A stretch of DNA of 34,742 bases from Phycisphaerae bacterium (lineage in GTDB: Bacteria; Planctomycetota; Phycisphaerae; Sedimentisphaerales; Anaerobacaceae). The translations under genes and the position numbers were made by a program. The stretch spans positions 1 to 34,742 of the forward strand of contig JAUWBI010000035.1 in assembly GCA_030601745.1 (NCBI GenBank). The letters are read 5' to 3'. Below the pieces are notes generated by a model. That model worked only from the letters and a program-made list of their open reading frames with translations, searched no databases and was not told the origin of the DNA. Positions 7,750-14,536 of this stretch are shown one piece after another (within the stretch, counting starts at the first letter, position 1; every line of letters starts with the position of its first letter).

Positions 7750-9156
7750 ATGGCCGAAAAAAGGCAAAAAAAAGTAACCGTCGGCTTTATAGCATTGGGC
7801 TGTCCTAAAAATATAATTGATAGCGAAAGGATGTTAGCCGAGATTGCCCGTGCGGGTTTGCTGATAAGCGCCGAGCCTGAGAATGCCGATGTGGTTGTCA
7901 TCAATACGTGCGGGTTTATCGCTCCGGCCAAAGCCGAAGCGCTCGAAGCGGTAAAACACGCGGTGGACTGTAAACGCAACGGCACCATAAAAAAGGTAAT
8001 TGTCGCAGGTTGTCTGCCACAAAGATTAGGCCGGGAGCTTTTCAACCAGGCCGACGGTATCGATGCCATTGTCGGGCTTGGCCAGCGGGATAATATTGCC
8101 CGGATAATCAAAAAAACTCTTTCCTGCGGGCAGCCCGCAGCTTATCTGGGTCAATCGCCGCACACCATCAGCGATGATAGAGTCAGGTTACTTATTACCC
8201 CACGCCATTGGGCATATCTGCGAATCAGCGAGGGCTGCAATCACCGATGCTCTTTTTGCACAATACCGGAAATCAGAGGCCGATTCAGAAGCAAGCCCAA
8301 AGAGCTCGTTCTCGCCGAAGCCGCCGAGCTGGTCTCGGCAGGTGCAGTCGAATTAAACATAATCGGACAGGACACCACGTACTACGGCCGCGATTTGAAA
8401 ATGAACCCCGTTAGAAGTAAGACACCCGACGCCTGCTCCCTGTTGGCGGGGACTTCTAACGGGGTAAAAAATGGCCTGGCTGCCCTTGTAAGGGAGCTTG
8501 AAAAAATTGCCGGCCTGGCGTGGATTCGATTGATGTATCTCTACCCGGCGGGAATTGATGACGAGTTGGTCGAAGCCATTGCAGGAAGTAAAAAAATCGT
8601 TCACTATTTCGATGTCCCCATCCAGCACATAAACAATAAAATCTTAAAGTCTATGCGCCGCCCCGATACCAGAGAGCGCATCTGCCGGCTGATTGAAAAC
8701 TTGCGCTCACGGCTGCCCGATTGTTCACTGCGAACAACTCTGATAGTCGGCTTCCCCGGCGAAACCGACCGACAATTCAACGAACTGCTGGACTTTATCA
8801 AATGGGCCGAGTTCGACGCACTCGGCTGTTTCAGGTTCTATCCCGAATCCGGCACCGGCGCAGCCGATATGCCCGCTCAAGTTCCTGACCGGATAAAGCA
8901 GCAGCGTCTCGAACAATTGATGCTCACCCAGCAGAAAATCGCCTTTGCCAAAAACAAAAACCGAATCGGCAGTAGACTTACCTGCCTGGTTGATTTCGTT
9001 AATAACGAAGGTACCGGCCGGGGGCGTTTTTACGGCCAGGCGCCCGATATCGACAGCATCTGCATAATAAAGAATTGCTCGGCAAACCCCGGACAGTTCA
9101 TCGATACGAAAGTCGTTGGCACAAAGGACTACGATTTGCTCGTCGAGCAAATTTAG
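7750..9156 (+). CDS. rimO: Ribosomal protein S12 methylthiotransferase RimO
   Basis: RimO is a radical-SAM enzyme that methylthiolates an aspartate of ribosomal protein S12, using two [4Fe-4S] clusters. The UPF0004 domain cysteines are at 18 (ALGCPKN), 54 (INTCGFI) and 88 (AGCLPQR). The radical-SAM triad is EGCNHRCSFC (C163, C167, C170). A TRAM-like domain occupies about 400-468. The product is 468 residues, slightly long for the family because residues about 218-241 are an extra segment between YGRDL and the conserved helix LAALVRELEKI. That segment (MNPVRSKTPDACSLLAGTSN and on) is encoded by a 61-base palindromic element (8405-8465) read in frame. The SAM domain on both sides is intact, so the enzyme is probably functional. 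pgsA follows on the same strand. Confidence 0.95.
   Translation: MAEKRQKKVTVGFIALGCPKNIIDSERMLAEIARAGLLISAEPENADVVVINTCGFIAPAKAEALEAVKHAVDCKRNGTIKKVIVAGCLPQRLGRELFNQADGIDAIVGLGQRDNIARIIKKTLSCGQPAAYLGQSPHTISDDRVRLLITPRHWAYLRISEGCNHRCSFCTIPEIRGRFRSKPKELVLAEAAELVSAGAVELNIIGQDTTYYGRDLKMNPVRSKTPDACSLLAGTSNGVKNGLAALVRELEKIAGLAWIRLMYLYPAGIDDELVEAIAGSKKIVHYFDVPIQHINNKILKSMRRPDTRERICRLIENLRSRLPDCSLRTTLIVGFPGETDRQFNELLDFIKWAEFDALGCFRFYPESGTGAADMPAQVPDRIKQQRLEQLMLTQQKIAFAKNKNRIGSRLTCLVDFVNNEGTGRGRFYGQAPDIDSICIIKNCSANPGQFIDTKVVGTKDYDLLVEQI
8405..8465. repeat. In-frame palindromic element inside rimO
   Basis: Perfect 14-base inverted repeat ACCCCGTTAGAAGT (8405-8418) and ACTTCTAACGGGGT (8452-8465), with a partly self-complementary interior. 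It codes for extra residues in RimO. Confidence 0.85.
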
Positions 9157-9183
9157 TATTGAATTATACCGCTGAGGGGGTAA

Positions 9184-9295
9184 ACCCTGTTAGAAAACTC
9201 CGGTGTCGTTGCCGGATGTCTGTTGCCCAGTGTCTTTCCGGAAATTTTCCCTTTTCGGACGATATTATTGCTTGTTATAGAATTTCTAACAGGGT
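9184..9295. repeat. Palindromic element between rimO and pgsA
   Basis: Perfect 13-base inverted repeat ACCCTGTTAGAAA (9184-9196) and TTTCTAACAGGGT (9283-9295), clearly the same arm type as the element within rimO. It fills most of the 151-base gap, and its right arm provides the only purine-rich stretch (AGGG) before pgsA. Confidence 0.8.
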
Positions 9296-9307
9296 AAACT
9301 TTGGATT

Positions 9308-9958
9308 ATGCTGAAACTTATTCCGAATATTTTGACTTTTGGCCGGCTCGTTTTAACCATCATTTTTCTGATTATGATTCTTTATTCACCGCGTTTTTAT
9401 GCCGAAGGTGAGCGGCCCTTTCCGGATTTTCTTGACCTTGCCTTTATCCTCTTTGTTGTTGCGGGCCTGACTGATATGGTCGATGGCGCCATTGCCAGGA
9501 GATTAAACGTTGTCAGCAAGTTCGGCCGAATGATAGACCCGCTGGCCGACAAAGCCCTCGTCTGCGGCGCCTTTATTTGTTTTGCAATAATTGGCGAGCC
9601 GAAGCTTTTCGGTTTCGGCCCAGGGGCATTGGCGGCTATTCAGTGGTCGGTGGCGGGCATACTCACCTTAAGAGAAGTTTACGTCACCACACTGCGGCAT
9701 ATTGCGGAAGCTCGCGGCGTCAACTTTGCCGCCACCATCTCCGGCAAGGTCAAGATGTGTGTGCAGTCCTTTGCCATCGGCACCGTGATAATAAAAATGG
9801 CCCATGTTCAGACCGCCGAGTGGGGACATTGGTTCACAACCATAGTGTTTATACTTATGCTGACGATTACCGTTGTTTCAGGCATAAGAGCTACTCAGCG
9901 AAGTTCCTGGAAAAAAGCGGCGAGGGGCCCCATTTTGTCCCACACCAATCAGGCGTGA
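9308..9958 (+). CDS. pgsA: CDP-diacylglycerol-glycerol-3-phosphate 3-phosphatidyltransferase
   Basis: Integral membrane enzyme that makes phosphatidylglycerol phosphate, the committed step to phosphatidylglycerol and cardiolipin. The 216-residue product has the CDP-alcohol phosphatidyltransferase signature DG-x2-AR-x8-G-x3-D-x3-D at 59-81 (D59, G60, A63, R64, G73, D77, D81). It has several hydrophobic segments, at about 14-27, 43-56, 84-95, 106-118 and 174-190. The start MLKLIPNILTFGR matches the family N-terminus. No good Shine-Dalgarno is present because the upstream sequence is a palindromic repeat arm. Other CDP-alcohol transferases such as phosphatidylserine or cardiolipin synthases are less likely given the N-terminus and length. 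The last ~10 residues (GPILSHTNQA) lie in a dyad region and are probably not conserved. Confidence 0.88.
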   Translation: MLKLIPNILTFGRLVLTIIFLIMILYSPRFYAEGERPFPDFLDLAFILFVVAGLTDMVDGAIARRLNVVSKFGRMIDPLADKALVCGAFICFAIIGEPKLFGFGPGALAAIQWSVAGILTLREVYVTTLRHIAEARGVNFAATISGKVKMCVQSFAIGTVIIKMAHVQTAEWGHWFTTIVFILMLTITVVSGIRATQRSSWKKAARGPILSHTNQA

Positions 9959-9993
9959 GCCTAAGCTCAATTGATGCGGGGTCGTAAAATGGG
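9928..9993. repeat. Dyad at the pgsA 3' end
   Basis: CCCATTTT (9929-9936) and AAAATGGG (9986-9993) form an 8-base inverted repeat spanning the pgsA stop codon. An inner AGGC/GCCT pair is also present. It lies between convergent pgsA and thi4 and could act as a weak bidirectional terminator, but no clear T-tract follows. Confidence 0.4.
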
Positions 9994-10017
9994 AACCCGA
10001 CCTAACCCCCTGGATAT

Positions 10018-10773
10018 TTACTCGCCTTGCTGTTTATTTTTTATCAATTCAGCAACTTTTTTTCCTGATTTTAACATTCCGCCGAAGATGGGGCCCATTC
10101 TTGGCAGGCCGAATGCATCGCATACGGACATACCCGCAACGTAAAGGCCCGGATAAACCTCGCCTGTCTTTTCTACAACGCCGGCTTCGGACTTCTCGAC
10201 GTTCATAAAATATTCCTGCAGCTCTTTTGGAAAAAGCTGCGGCATTCTTGCCTTCAACATACCAACCAGTTCAGCCTGGTGGCCCGTAGCATCAATCACG
10301 TATCTCGAACAAATACAAAATGGGTCCACGTGCAGCCCGAGCATTCGTACACTTGCACTATTAACTACAACACCTTGAACAGTTTCTTGCTTTAGAACAA
10401 TGTCTTCGGCCTCTATTAAGTTAAATATTTCTGCTCCTGCCTTTTTGGCCTTATAGCCGAGAGCGGTTGCAAATTCTATTGCATCTGCTGTATATAAATC
10501 CCCTTCTTTTTTTGTCGTTACATCTATTTCGTCTAAAATGTCTTTGTCTTCGAAGGTAACCACATTATAGCCTGCAGCCCCGCCCCAGATTCCTCCGCCT
10601 ATCGAAAGCTTTTTTTCAATGACGGCGGTTTTGATTCCTGATTTGGAAAGGTAATACGCTGCCGCCAACCCGGCCGGGCCTGCACCGACTACAACGACAT
10701 CATTTTCAAGATGCTCTAATAATCTTCTGTTATATTCTTCCAATATTACCCTGGAAATATCAGTTTCTTTCAC
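10018..10773 (-). CDS. thi4: Thi4-family thiazole synthase (sulfide-dependent type)
   Basis: Thi4 makes the ADP-thiazole precursor of thiamin from NAD and glycine. The 251-residue product has the dinucleotide-binding loop VVGAGPAGLAAAYYLSKSG (28-46), EKKLSIGGGIWGG (53-65), HVDPFCICSRYVIDATGH (148-165) and the C-terminal GMSVCDAFGLPRMGPIFGGM (214-233). At the position where plant and yeast suicide enzymes have the sulfur-donor Cys just before a DP motif, this protein has His148. The His form is typical of archaeal and anaerobe enzymes that use free sulfide and turn over. The start is GTG with AAGGGA six bases upstream. A TPP riboswitch and a terminator precede it, which fixes the pathway. The alternative archaeal activity, ribose-1,5-bisphosphate isomerase, is made unlikely by the riboswitch. 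Confidence 0.92.
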   Translation of the reverse strand: MKETDISRVILEEYNRRLLEHLENDVVVVGAGPAGLAAAYYLSKSGIKTAVIEKKLSIGGGIWGGAAGYNVVTFEDKDILDEIDVTTKKEGDLYTADAIEFATALGYKAKKAGAEIFNLIEAEDIVLKQETVQGVVVNSASVRMLGLHVDPFCICSRYVIDATGHQAELVGMLKARMPQLFPKELQEYFMNVEKSEAGVVEKTGEVYPGLYVAGMSVCDAFGLPRMGPIFGGMLKSGKKVAELIKNKQQGE

Positions 10774-10795
10774 TTTCGTTCCCTTATCATTTGTT

Positions 10796-10817
10796 AATCA
10801 CGGATTTCACAGATTCC
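10796..10817. repeat. CACGGATTTCACAGATTCC repeat copy
   Basis: Single copy of the GATTTCACAGATT word that also forms the inverted repeat flanking the GxxExxY gene at 19592-20061. Confidence 0.5.
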
Positions 10818-10825
10818 ATTTTCTT

Positions 10826-10862
10826 TGAAAAAACAAAAAGCACTACCGTAAAAGGAGTGCTT
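10826..10862 (-). terminator. Intrinsic terminator of the TPP riboswitch expression platform
   Basis: On the minus strand AGCACT (10861-10856) plus CC pairs with GG and AGTGCT (10844-10839) around a six-base loop, and is followed by TTTTTGTTTTTT. It lies between the riboswitch and the thi4 start, the expected place for transcriptional control. Confidence 0.85.
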
Positions 10863-10871
10863 CAAATCTAT

Positions 10872-10966
10872 TTTGCCTTCCTTCGCGGGCATTATCCCGA
10901 GCAGGTTCATAGGGTCAGTTCTCAGCTTGGGCCGGTATTGGTGCCCGGCTTTTAGCTCCCCTGGCT
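10872..10966 (-). promoter_or_regulatory. TPP riboswitch (THI element)
   Basis: Reading the minus strand: GGGGAGC, a short hairpin, GCTGAGA, GACCCTATGAACCTG, then GGGATAATGCCCGCGAAGG. These are the conserved pieces of the thi-box in the right order (P2/J2-3 with CTGAGA, ACCC, GAACCTG, GGATAATGCC and GCGAAGG). A terminator follows within 10 bases and thi4 about 100 bases downstream. The predicted effect is that thiamin pyrophosphate binding stops transcription before thi4. The same DNA lies inside a long open frame of no coding value. Confidence 0.93.
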
Positions 10967-10987
10967 TATCCAAATTTTCCTGGAAAG

Positions 10988-11016
10988 ATTGTAATAGAGC
11001 CCAAAGGCGGGCACAA
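10988..11016 (-). promoter_or_regulatory. Candidate promoter just upstream of the TPP riboswitch
   Basis: Minus strand TTGTGC (11016-11011), 17 bases, TACAAT (10993-10988). The start would fall about 20 bases before the riboswitch. The -35 is poor; the strong site at 11701-11729 is the alternative. Confidence 0.4.
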
Positions 11017-11410
11017 GACTTTTTTGCTGTTTTGCTAATAAACATCCAAGCTCTTACTAACGCAATCAAATCTTTTACCAAAGATTGGCTTTGATTGGGT
11101 TTGTTTTTTTGGAGCCGGTAGGCGGTTTCATTCTCATAATCCTTTGTGACAAAGACGTTTGCGCTCATTTTGGGCTTTACGGAAATTGGGTTTGAATTGG
11201 GTTTGTTTTTTCGGACTGCGAAATCATCGTATTTTCTGTAATCCTTTGTTATAAGTGAGCTTACATTCATTTGGGCTCTTCGGAAATTGGGTTTGATTGG
11301 GTTTGAATTGGGTTTGTTTTCACCAAGTGTCCAATTGGATTTATTTTCATAATACGTTGTATTATATGGATTTACGTTCATTTGACTTTTTCGGAAATTG
11401 GCTTTGTTTT
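11011..11410 (-). repeat. Interspersed repeat with NKPNSNPI-type translated units
   Basis: An open minus-strand frame (11519-10794) looks like a gene but is made of a repeat followed by a riboswitch. Three units of about 92-110 bases (around 11098-11189, 11189-11288 and 11289-11399) share GGGTTTGAATTGGGTTTGTT, CATAATNCNTTGT and CGGAAATTGGG words. Translated, they give NKANFRKSQMNVNPYN, then ENKPNSNPIKPNFRRAQMNV, then KNKPNSNPISVKPKMSANVF. A tail, AWMFISKTAKKSCARL (11011-11077), has a diverged copy at 14469-14536. I recognise this phrase family as frequent in predicted planctomycete proteins; it is more likely a genomic repeat than a working protein. Confidence 0.75.
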
Positions 11411-11519
11411 GCATAAAAGGGTCGATTTGTAAAGGACTCTCTACAGATGTAGAGGGCAAGTTAGTTAAGAGTGAGCTAAAGTGCCTAAAGTGAACTAAAG
11501 TTGGATTCTCGATGCTCAT

Positions 11520-11560
11520 GATTGGTTCATTGGTAATTGGTAATTGGTTATTGGTTAAAT
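11520..11560. repeat. AATTGG word repeat
   Basis: TGGTTCATTGGTAATTGGTA followed by ATTGGTTATTGG, a degenerate 7-9 base tandem. Similar words are at 21196-21226 between holB and ricT. Confidence 0.6.
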
Positions 11561-11564
11561 GGCT

Positions 11565-11698
11565 CCCTGCCTAAGGCATGCAGGGATTCGTGGGCAGGCT
11601 TGCCCTACTCGTGCGGTTCTCCGCTATATCTTTCGCCCCCCCACAGGGAAAGGGGCAAGCTACTGGCGGTTTATGTTAGCCTGCTGGCTAACATGGAG
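11565..11698 (-). ncRNA. Candidate structured RNA downstream of a strong promoter
   Basis: On the minus strand, just after TATAAT, the sequence has successive hairpins: ATGTTAGCC-AGCA-GGCTAACAT (perfect 9-base stem), GCTTGCCC pairing with GGGCAAGC across an inner GCGG-AGAA-CCGC hairpin, GGGCA-AGCC-TGCCC, and CCCTGC pairing with GCAGGG. No coding frame with a ribosome binding site is visible. It may be a structured leader, a small RNA, or only another repeat cluster; I do not recognise a known RNA family. Confidence 0.35.
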
Positions 11699-11700
11699 GT

Positions 11701-11729
11701 ATTATAACATATTTTCAAACGAAAGTCAA
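11701..11729 (-). promoter_or_regulatory. Strong sigma70-like promoter facing thi4
   Basis: Minus strand TTGACT (11729-11724), 17-base spacer, TATAAT (11706-11701). It could drive the structured region and read on to the TPP riboswitch about 730 bases away. Confidence 0.55.
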
Positions 11730-12233
11730 AAAGAAACGGGCAAAAAATCTCCGAGACTCCCCACTAATTGCTGGTTCGTATCTCGTGAAGCGTGAATCGT
11801 ATCTAGCCAGAGGAGTCCAGCTGGGCCGGGACGACTTTTAACAATGTTGAATGGTGAGTGGTGAGAATATCAAATAGCGTTTAGCGGGTAGCGTATAGCG
11901 GATAGGGGGAAAAAGTAAAAAGTTAAAAGGCAAAAGTAAATTCGTGAATAGTGGGTCAGCCGAAGGCGGACTTTTGATATAATTTAGAAGAAAGCTGAGA
12001 AAAATCATCTTTGGCAAATAAGAATACTACCAAGCCGTGAAAAAGTATCATGGGGAGTTTGCAGTAGTGAATTTTGAACCGTAATTCGCCGAAAACTAAA
12101 TTCAAGTGCCCTCTTGCGCTATCTTGACTTAAGTGGAATCTGTCAAACATGGGAAGCTCTTTAAGACGCAACCTATCTGCGGAATACGCATAAGTTCCTA
12201 TGTCTTAACTGAAGGTCAACCACTCTTTGATGG
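11730..12233. other. Repeat-rich intergenic stretch
   Basis: Contains CGTATCTCGTGAAGCGTGAA words (11776-11804), TAGCGTTTAGCGGGTAGCG-like words (11874-11907), AAAAGTAAAAAGTTAAAAGG (about 11909-11930), and a short dyad GTCAGCCGAAGGCGGAC (11955-11971). From 11956 to 12171 on the minus strand there is a 71-residue open frame listed separately. Nothing else is recognised. Confidence 0.5.
11956..12171 (-). pseudogene. Possible remnant of a HigB/RelE-like toxin
   Basis: A 71-residue frame without a ribosome binding site contains FGELRFKIHYCKLPMILFHG followed by LVVFLF. This resembles the ELR...RILYFFHG...VLLH core of phage-type HigB/RelE toxins, but the catalytic tail (FxKKTxKTP) is missing and no antitoxin gene is adjacent. 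It is either a decayed toxin gene or a chance frame. It lies 60 bases downstream of the 52-aa gene on the same strand, in AT-rich DNA. Confidence 0.25.
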
Positions 12234-12392
12234 TTATTCCTCTTTTCGAGGTTTTTTAGATTTGTTTTTTTGTTCGCTAGGAGAACGTGAGGTTCTAATA
12301 TCTTCAGAACGGTAGCGATAATCAGCGGGATTCTTCTCTTCCCAAGTTAGTTCTGTGGGTCCTGGTTTCCTAGATTTGAAGAATCTAATCAT
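12234..12392 (-). CDS. Small basic protein (52 aa), unknown
   Basis: Begins MIRFFKSRKPGPTELTWEEK and ends in a lysine/arginine-rich tail (QKNKSKKPRKEE). A perfect AGGAGG (12401-12406 on the plus strand as CCTCCT) stands 8 bases before the ATG, better than most start sites in the window, so it is very likely translated. It starts 38 bases after the stop codon of the 527-aa gene, on the same strand, and probably shares its transcript. No known family is recognised. The tail is predicted to be disordered and nucleic-acid-like in charge. Confidence 0.65.
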   Translation of the reverse strand: MIRFFKSRKPGPTELTWEEKNPADYRYRSEDIRTSRSPSEQKNKSKKPRKEE

Positions 12393-12430
12393 TTCTTAAG
12401 CCTCCTTTTATAATTCATCTTACTGAATAT

Positions 12431-14014
12431 TCATTCTAAAGTCAAGTAGAAATTCCAAAAAGAATTAGTCAATTTCTCATCGTCAGTTACGACACGAAAA
12501 GGACATCCTGAAATTTTTTCTTCAAGAACAGTAATACCTTCCTTTTCACCTTCCTTTACGATATGTTTTATTGTAAATTCCATGTCATTAGTCAAAATCC
12601 GACGTAGTAATTCTGTACATTCCTCAGGACTTCTTACTACCAAAACCCCATTTGCTACCCCTGACTTTAAATTTACCTGAATGGCTAGCGGATGGCGTTC
12701 TTTCAATGTGGTGGCCCGTTTTTCAAAATTATAATGTTCAGCTATTGCAAGAAATTTACATACATCAGGGAAAAACTCACATTTCTCTTTAAATTCATTT
12801 TCCTTTTCCTCCCACAAAGAAAATTCTTGTTCCTTAAGATAATCATCTAATTCATTTTGAAAATCCCCAATCTTTTTCAAGAATTCCTTATCATGTTTTT
12901 CAAGCTCATCGATACAGTCTGCATCGTTGAATATTTCCTCGGCCTGGAGAATCAACAATCTCTTCTCAAAATAACCTAAAGGATATTTTTTAATTTTTTC
13001 TGAATACTTATCATACTCATCGGGCTTAATTATTGGTACGTAAGCTATAACAGGTTTCCCTTGTGCCAAAGTTGCGGCAAGTTCGGAATCTTTACCCATA
13101 GTATCGCTTTCTTGAGACATATAAATAGAACATTGGACTCTTTTCAACATTAAACCCTCAACTAAACCTTTATTTATCCTGTCTTTAGACTTAGACTGTG
13201 TAGGATCAAAGTGTCGAAGATTTAGAGCTGTTATATCACTATCACCAAATACCTCTTCTATAAAGTCAAAAGCCTCTTGAAATTCCCATTTATGCCTCAT
13301 TGAAGTGGCTATATAAACATCCATATAGTCCCATGTGAGATAAATATCTGTATTTTCAAAAGCTTTTCTTTCTGCATCTTCTATAGTCTCTCCTATCTCT
13401 TCATAAATCTTTTGAGCTGGCAAAAGTTCACGTTTCTTATCATTTTCGGCAGAAACAATTGATTCTCTTAAAAAGTTGTACTCTTTCTTGAATTTCTTTT
13501 GAGAAATATAACCGATATACCAAGTTTCATTTCTCTTGATGGGTTTAACATCAAGCATCTGCTGAGGCCGTGCTTTAAATTTCTCCAAGATGCCATCTCG
13601 TTTTTTACAGTAGGGCTTAAGGCGGTTTTCAAGTTCTTCTTCAGTTTTCTTTTGAATGAGCTCTTTATAGGCAAACTTGAAATTGCCAAAACACAACATC
13701 GCGAATCCCCTGAATTTTTTTACCCCTTCTTTCAAATCCTCCAATAAAATATTCTCGTTCCGTTTCTTGAAGAAAAATTCGAAAAAAGGTTTTCTTACTC
13801 TACCTTGATTCAATAAAAGCAGGAGCTCATTGAATTGTTGATAATTCAACCCATTCTGTTTTGCATTAGCCAGTAACGTGGCCAGAGAGCTTTTATCATT
13901 CTTGCTTAACGGTTTATAATATTTTTCTCCACAGAGATATACAATAATCAGTTTCTCAATATCATCAGCATTGGTTAAATTAAGTTTTTCTATCTCCTCG
14001 TCTTTAAAATTCAT
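12431..14014 (-). CDS. 527-aa protein with nucleoside-deoxyribosyltransferase/TIR-like core, possible defence effector
   Basis: Domains by inspection: residues 1-160 helical and Lys/Glu-rich, unknown. Residues about 231-330 form a Rossmann-like core: MDVYIATSMR (231-240), a helix, ITALNLRHFDPTQSKSKDRI (261-280), then CSIYMSQESDTMGKDSELAA (295-314) followed by TLAQGKPVIAYVP. The DSELAATLAQGKPVIAY pattern matches the catalytic Glu region of nucleoside 2-deoxyribosyltransferases and related TIR-like folds (candidate Glu311). Residues about 440-525 form a C-terminal domain (HPLAIQVNLKSGVANGVLVV, ISGCPFRVVTDDEKLTNSFW). AGGGAG precedes the ATG. The gene is much more AT-rich than its neighbours and is flanked by repeats, which suggests transfer. 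A nucleotide- or NAD-processing role is inference; the N- and C-terminal families are unknown to me. Confidence 0.7.
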   Translation of the reverse strand: MNFKDEEIEKLNLTNADDIEKLIIVYLCGEKYYKPLSKNDKSSLATLLANAKQNGLNYQQFNELLLLLNQGRVRKPFFEFFFKKRNENILLEDLKEGVKKFRGFAMLCFGNFKFAYKELIQKKTEEELENRLKPYCKKRDGILEKFKARPQQMLDVKPIKRNETWYIGYISQKKFKKEYNFLRESIVSAENDKKRELLPAQKIYEEIGETIEDAERKAFENTDIYLTWDYMDVYIATSMRHKWEFQEAFDFIEEVFGDSDITALNLRHFDPTQSKSKDRINKGLVEGLMLKRVQCSIYMSQESDTMGKDSELAATLAQGKPVIAYVPIIKPDEYDKYSEKIKKYPLGYFEKRLLILQAEEIFNDADCIDELEKHDKEFLKKIGDFQNELDDYLKEQEFSLWEEKENEFKEKCEFFPDVCKFLAIAEHYNFEKRATTLKERHPLAIQVNLKSGVANGVLVVRSPEECTELLRRILTNDMEFTIKHIVKEGEKEGITVLEEKISGCPFRVVTDDEKLTNSFWNFYLTLE

Positions 14015-14062
14015 TCTAAATCTCCCTTATTAAACGTCTTTGCCTCCAATTGGCCGAATCCT

Positions 14063-14091
14063 TTAATACCCAAAACCACAATTACTGTCAA
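14063..14091 (-). promoter_or_regulatory. Putative promoter of the 527-aa gene
   Basis: Minus strand TTGACA (14091-14086), 17-base spacer, TATTAA (14068-14063), about 45 bases before the start codon. Confidence 0.55.
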
Positions 14092-14228
14092 ACAATTTCA
14101 TATCTCTTATTTCTCTGCACTCTTCAAGATGTCCGCATCACGCCTTTAGATGCAGAAAATAACACAAAAGAAGGGGAAAGGCAAGGGAAATTTTAGCGGA
14201 TTAGAGAATTAGAGATTAGAGAATTGGT

Positions 14229-14330
14229 TATCAGATGATCAGGAAATCAGGATGGAGGTTATCAGGACAGCAGCATATCAGGATTATAGCGATTCTTGAT
14301 ACTGGATACCTGATGCTCGATGTTAGTCAA
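14229..14330. repeat. ATCAGGATATCAGG word repeat
   Basis: Words TTATCAGATGATCAGGAAAT, GTTATCAGGACAG, CATATCAGGATT and GATACTGGATACCTGATGCT follow one another. The same words occur at 27845-27870 and 29067-29187. Confidence 0.6.
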
Positions 14331-14347
14331 AGTGATGCGAAATATGA

Positions 14348-14415
14348 CCCCGCCCACAGGTGGCGGGGCTAACCATTGGGGCAACCACATGGGGTTGCCC
14401 CTACGCGGGAATGAC
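14348..14415. repeat. Double hairpin repeat element
   Basis: CCCCGCC/GGCGGGG (14348-14354 and 14362-14368) and GGGGCAACC/GGTTGCCCC (14378-14386 and 14393-14401) are followed by GCGGGAATGAC, a half of the CATTCCCGC palindrome seen at 18055-18077. Typical of REP-like extragenic elements. Confidence 0.55.
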
Positions 14416-14468
14416 TTTTCGATTGATCCCCTGTAGCAAAACCAAGATGGCAGCTCTCGGGGACAAGC

Positions 14469-14536
14469 TCACAAGAATTTTTTTGCGATTTTGCCAACAA
14501 ACATTCAAGCCATTCATTGACATAAGAAAGTTTTTA
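14469..14536 (-). repeat. Diverged second copy of the repeat tail at 11011-11077
   Basis: Roughly 70% identical by eye to 11011-11077 over 68 bases (shared CACAAGA, TTTTTTGC, TTTTGC, AAACAT and CAAGC words). Its minus-strand reading gives MFVGKIAKKFL against MFISKTAKKSC in the other copy, but with stop codons. Confidence 0.65.

Noticed and set aside
10794..11519. 241-residue open frame on the minus strand
   Set aside because: It is composed of the NKPNSNPI-type repeat, the TPP riboswitch and the terminator; no ribosome binding site or homologous gene structure supports translation.
11559..11795. 78-residue plus-strand frame
   Set aside because: No ribosome binding site; it runs across hairpins and a promoter on the other strand.
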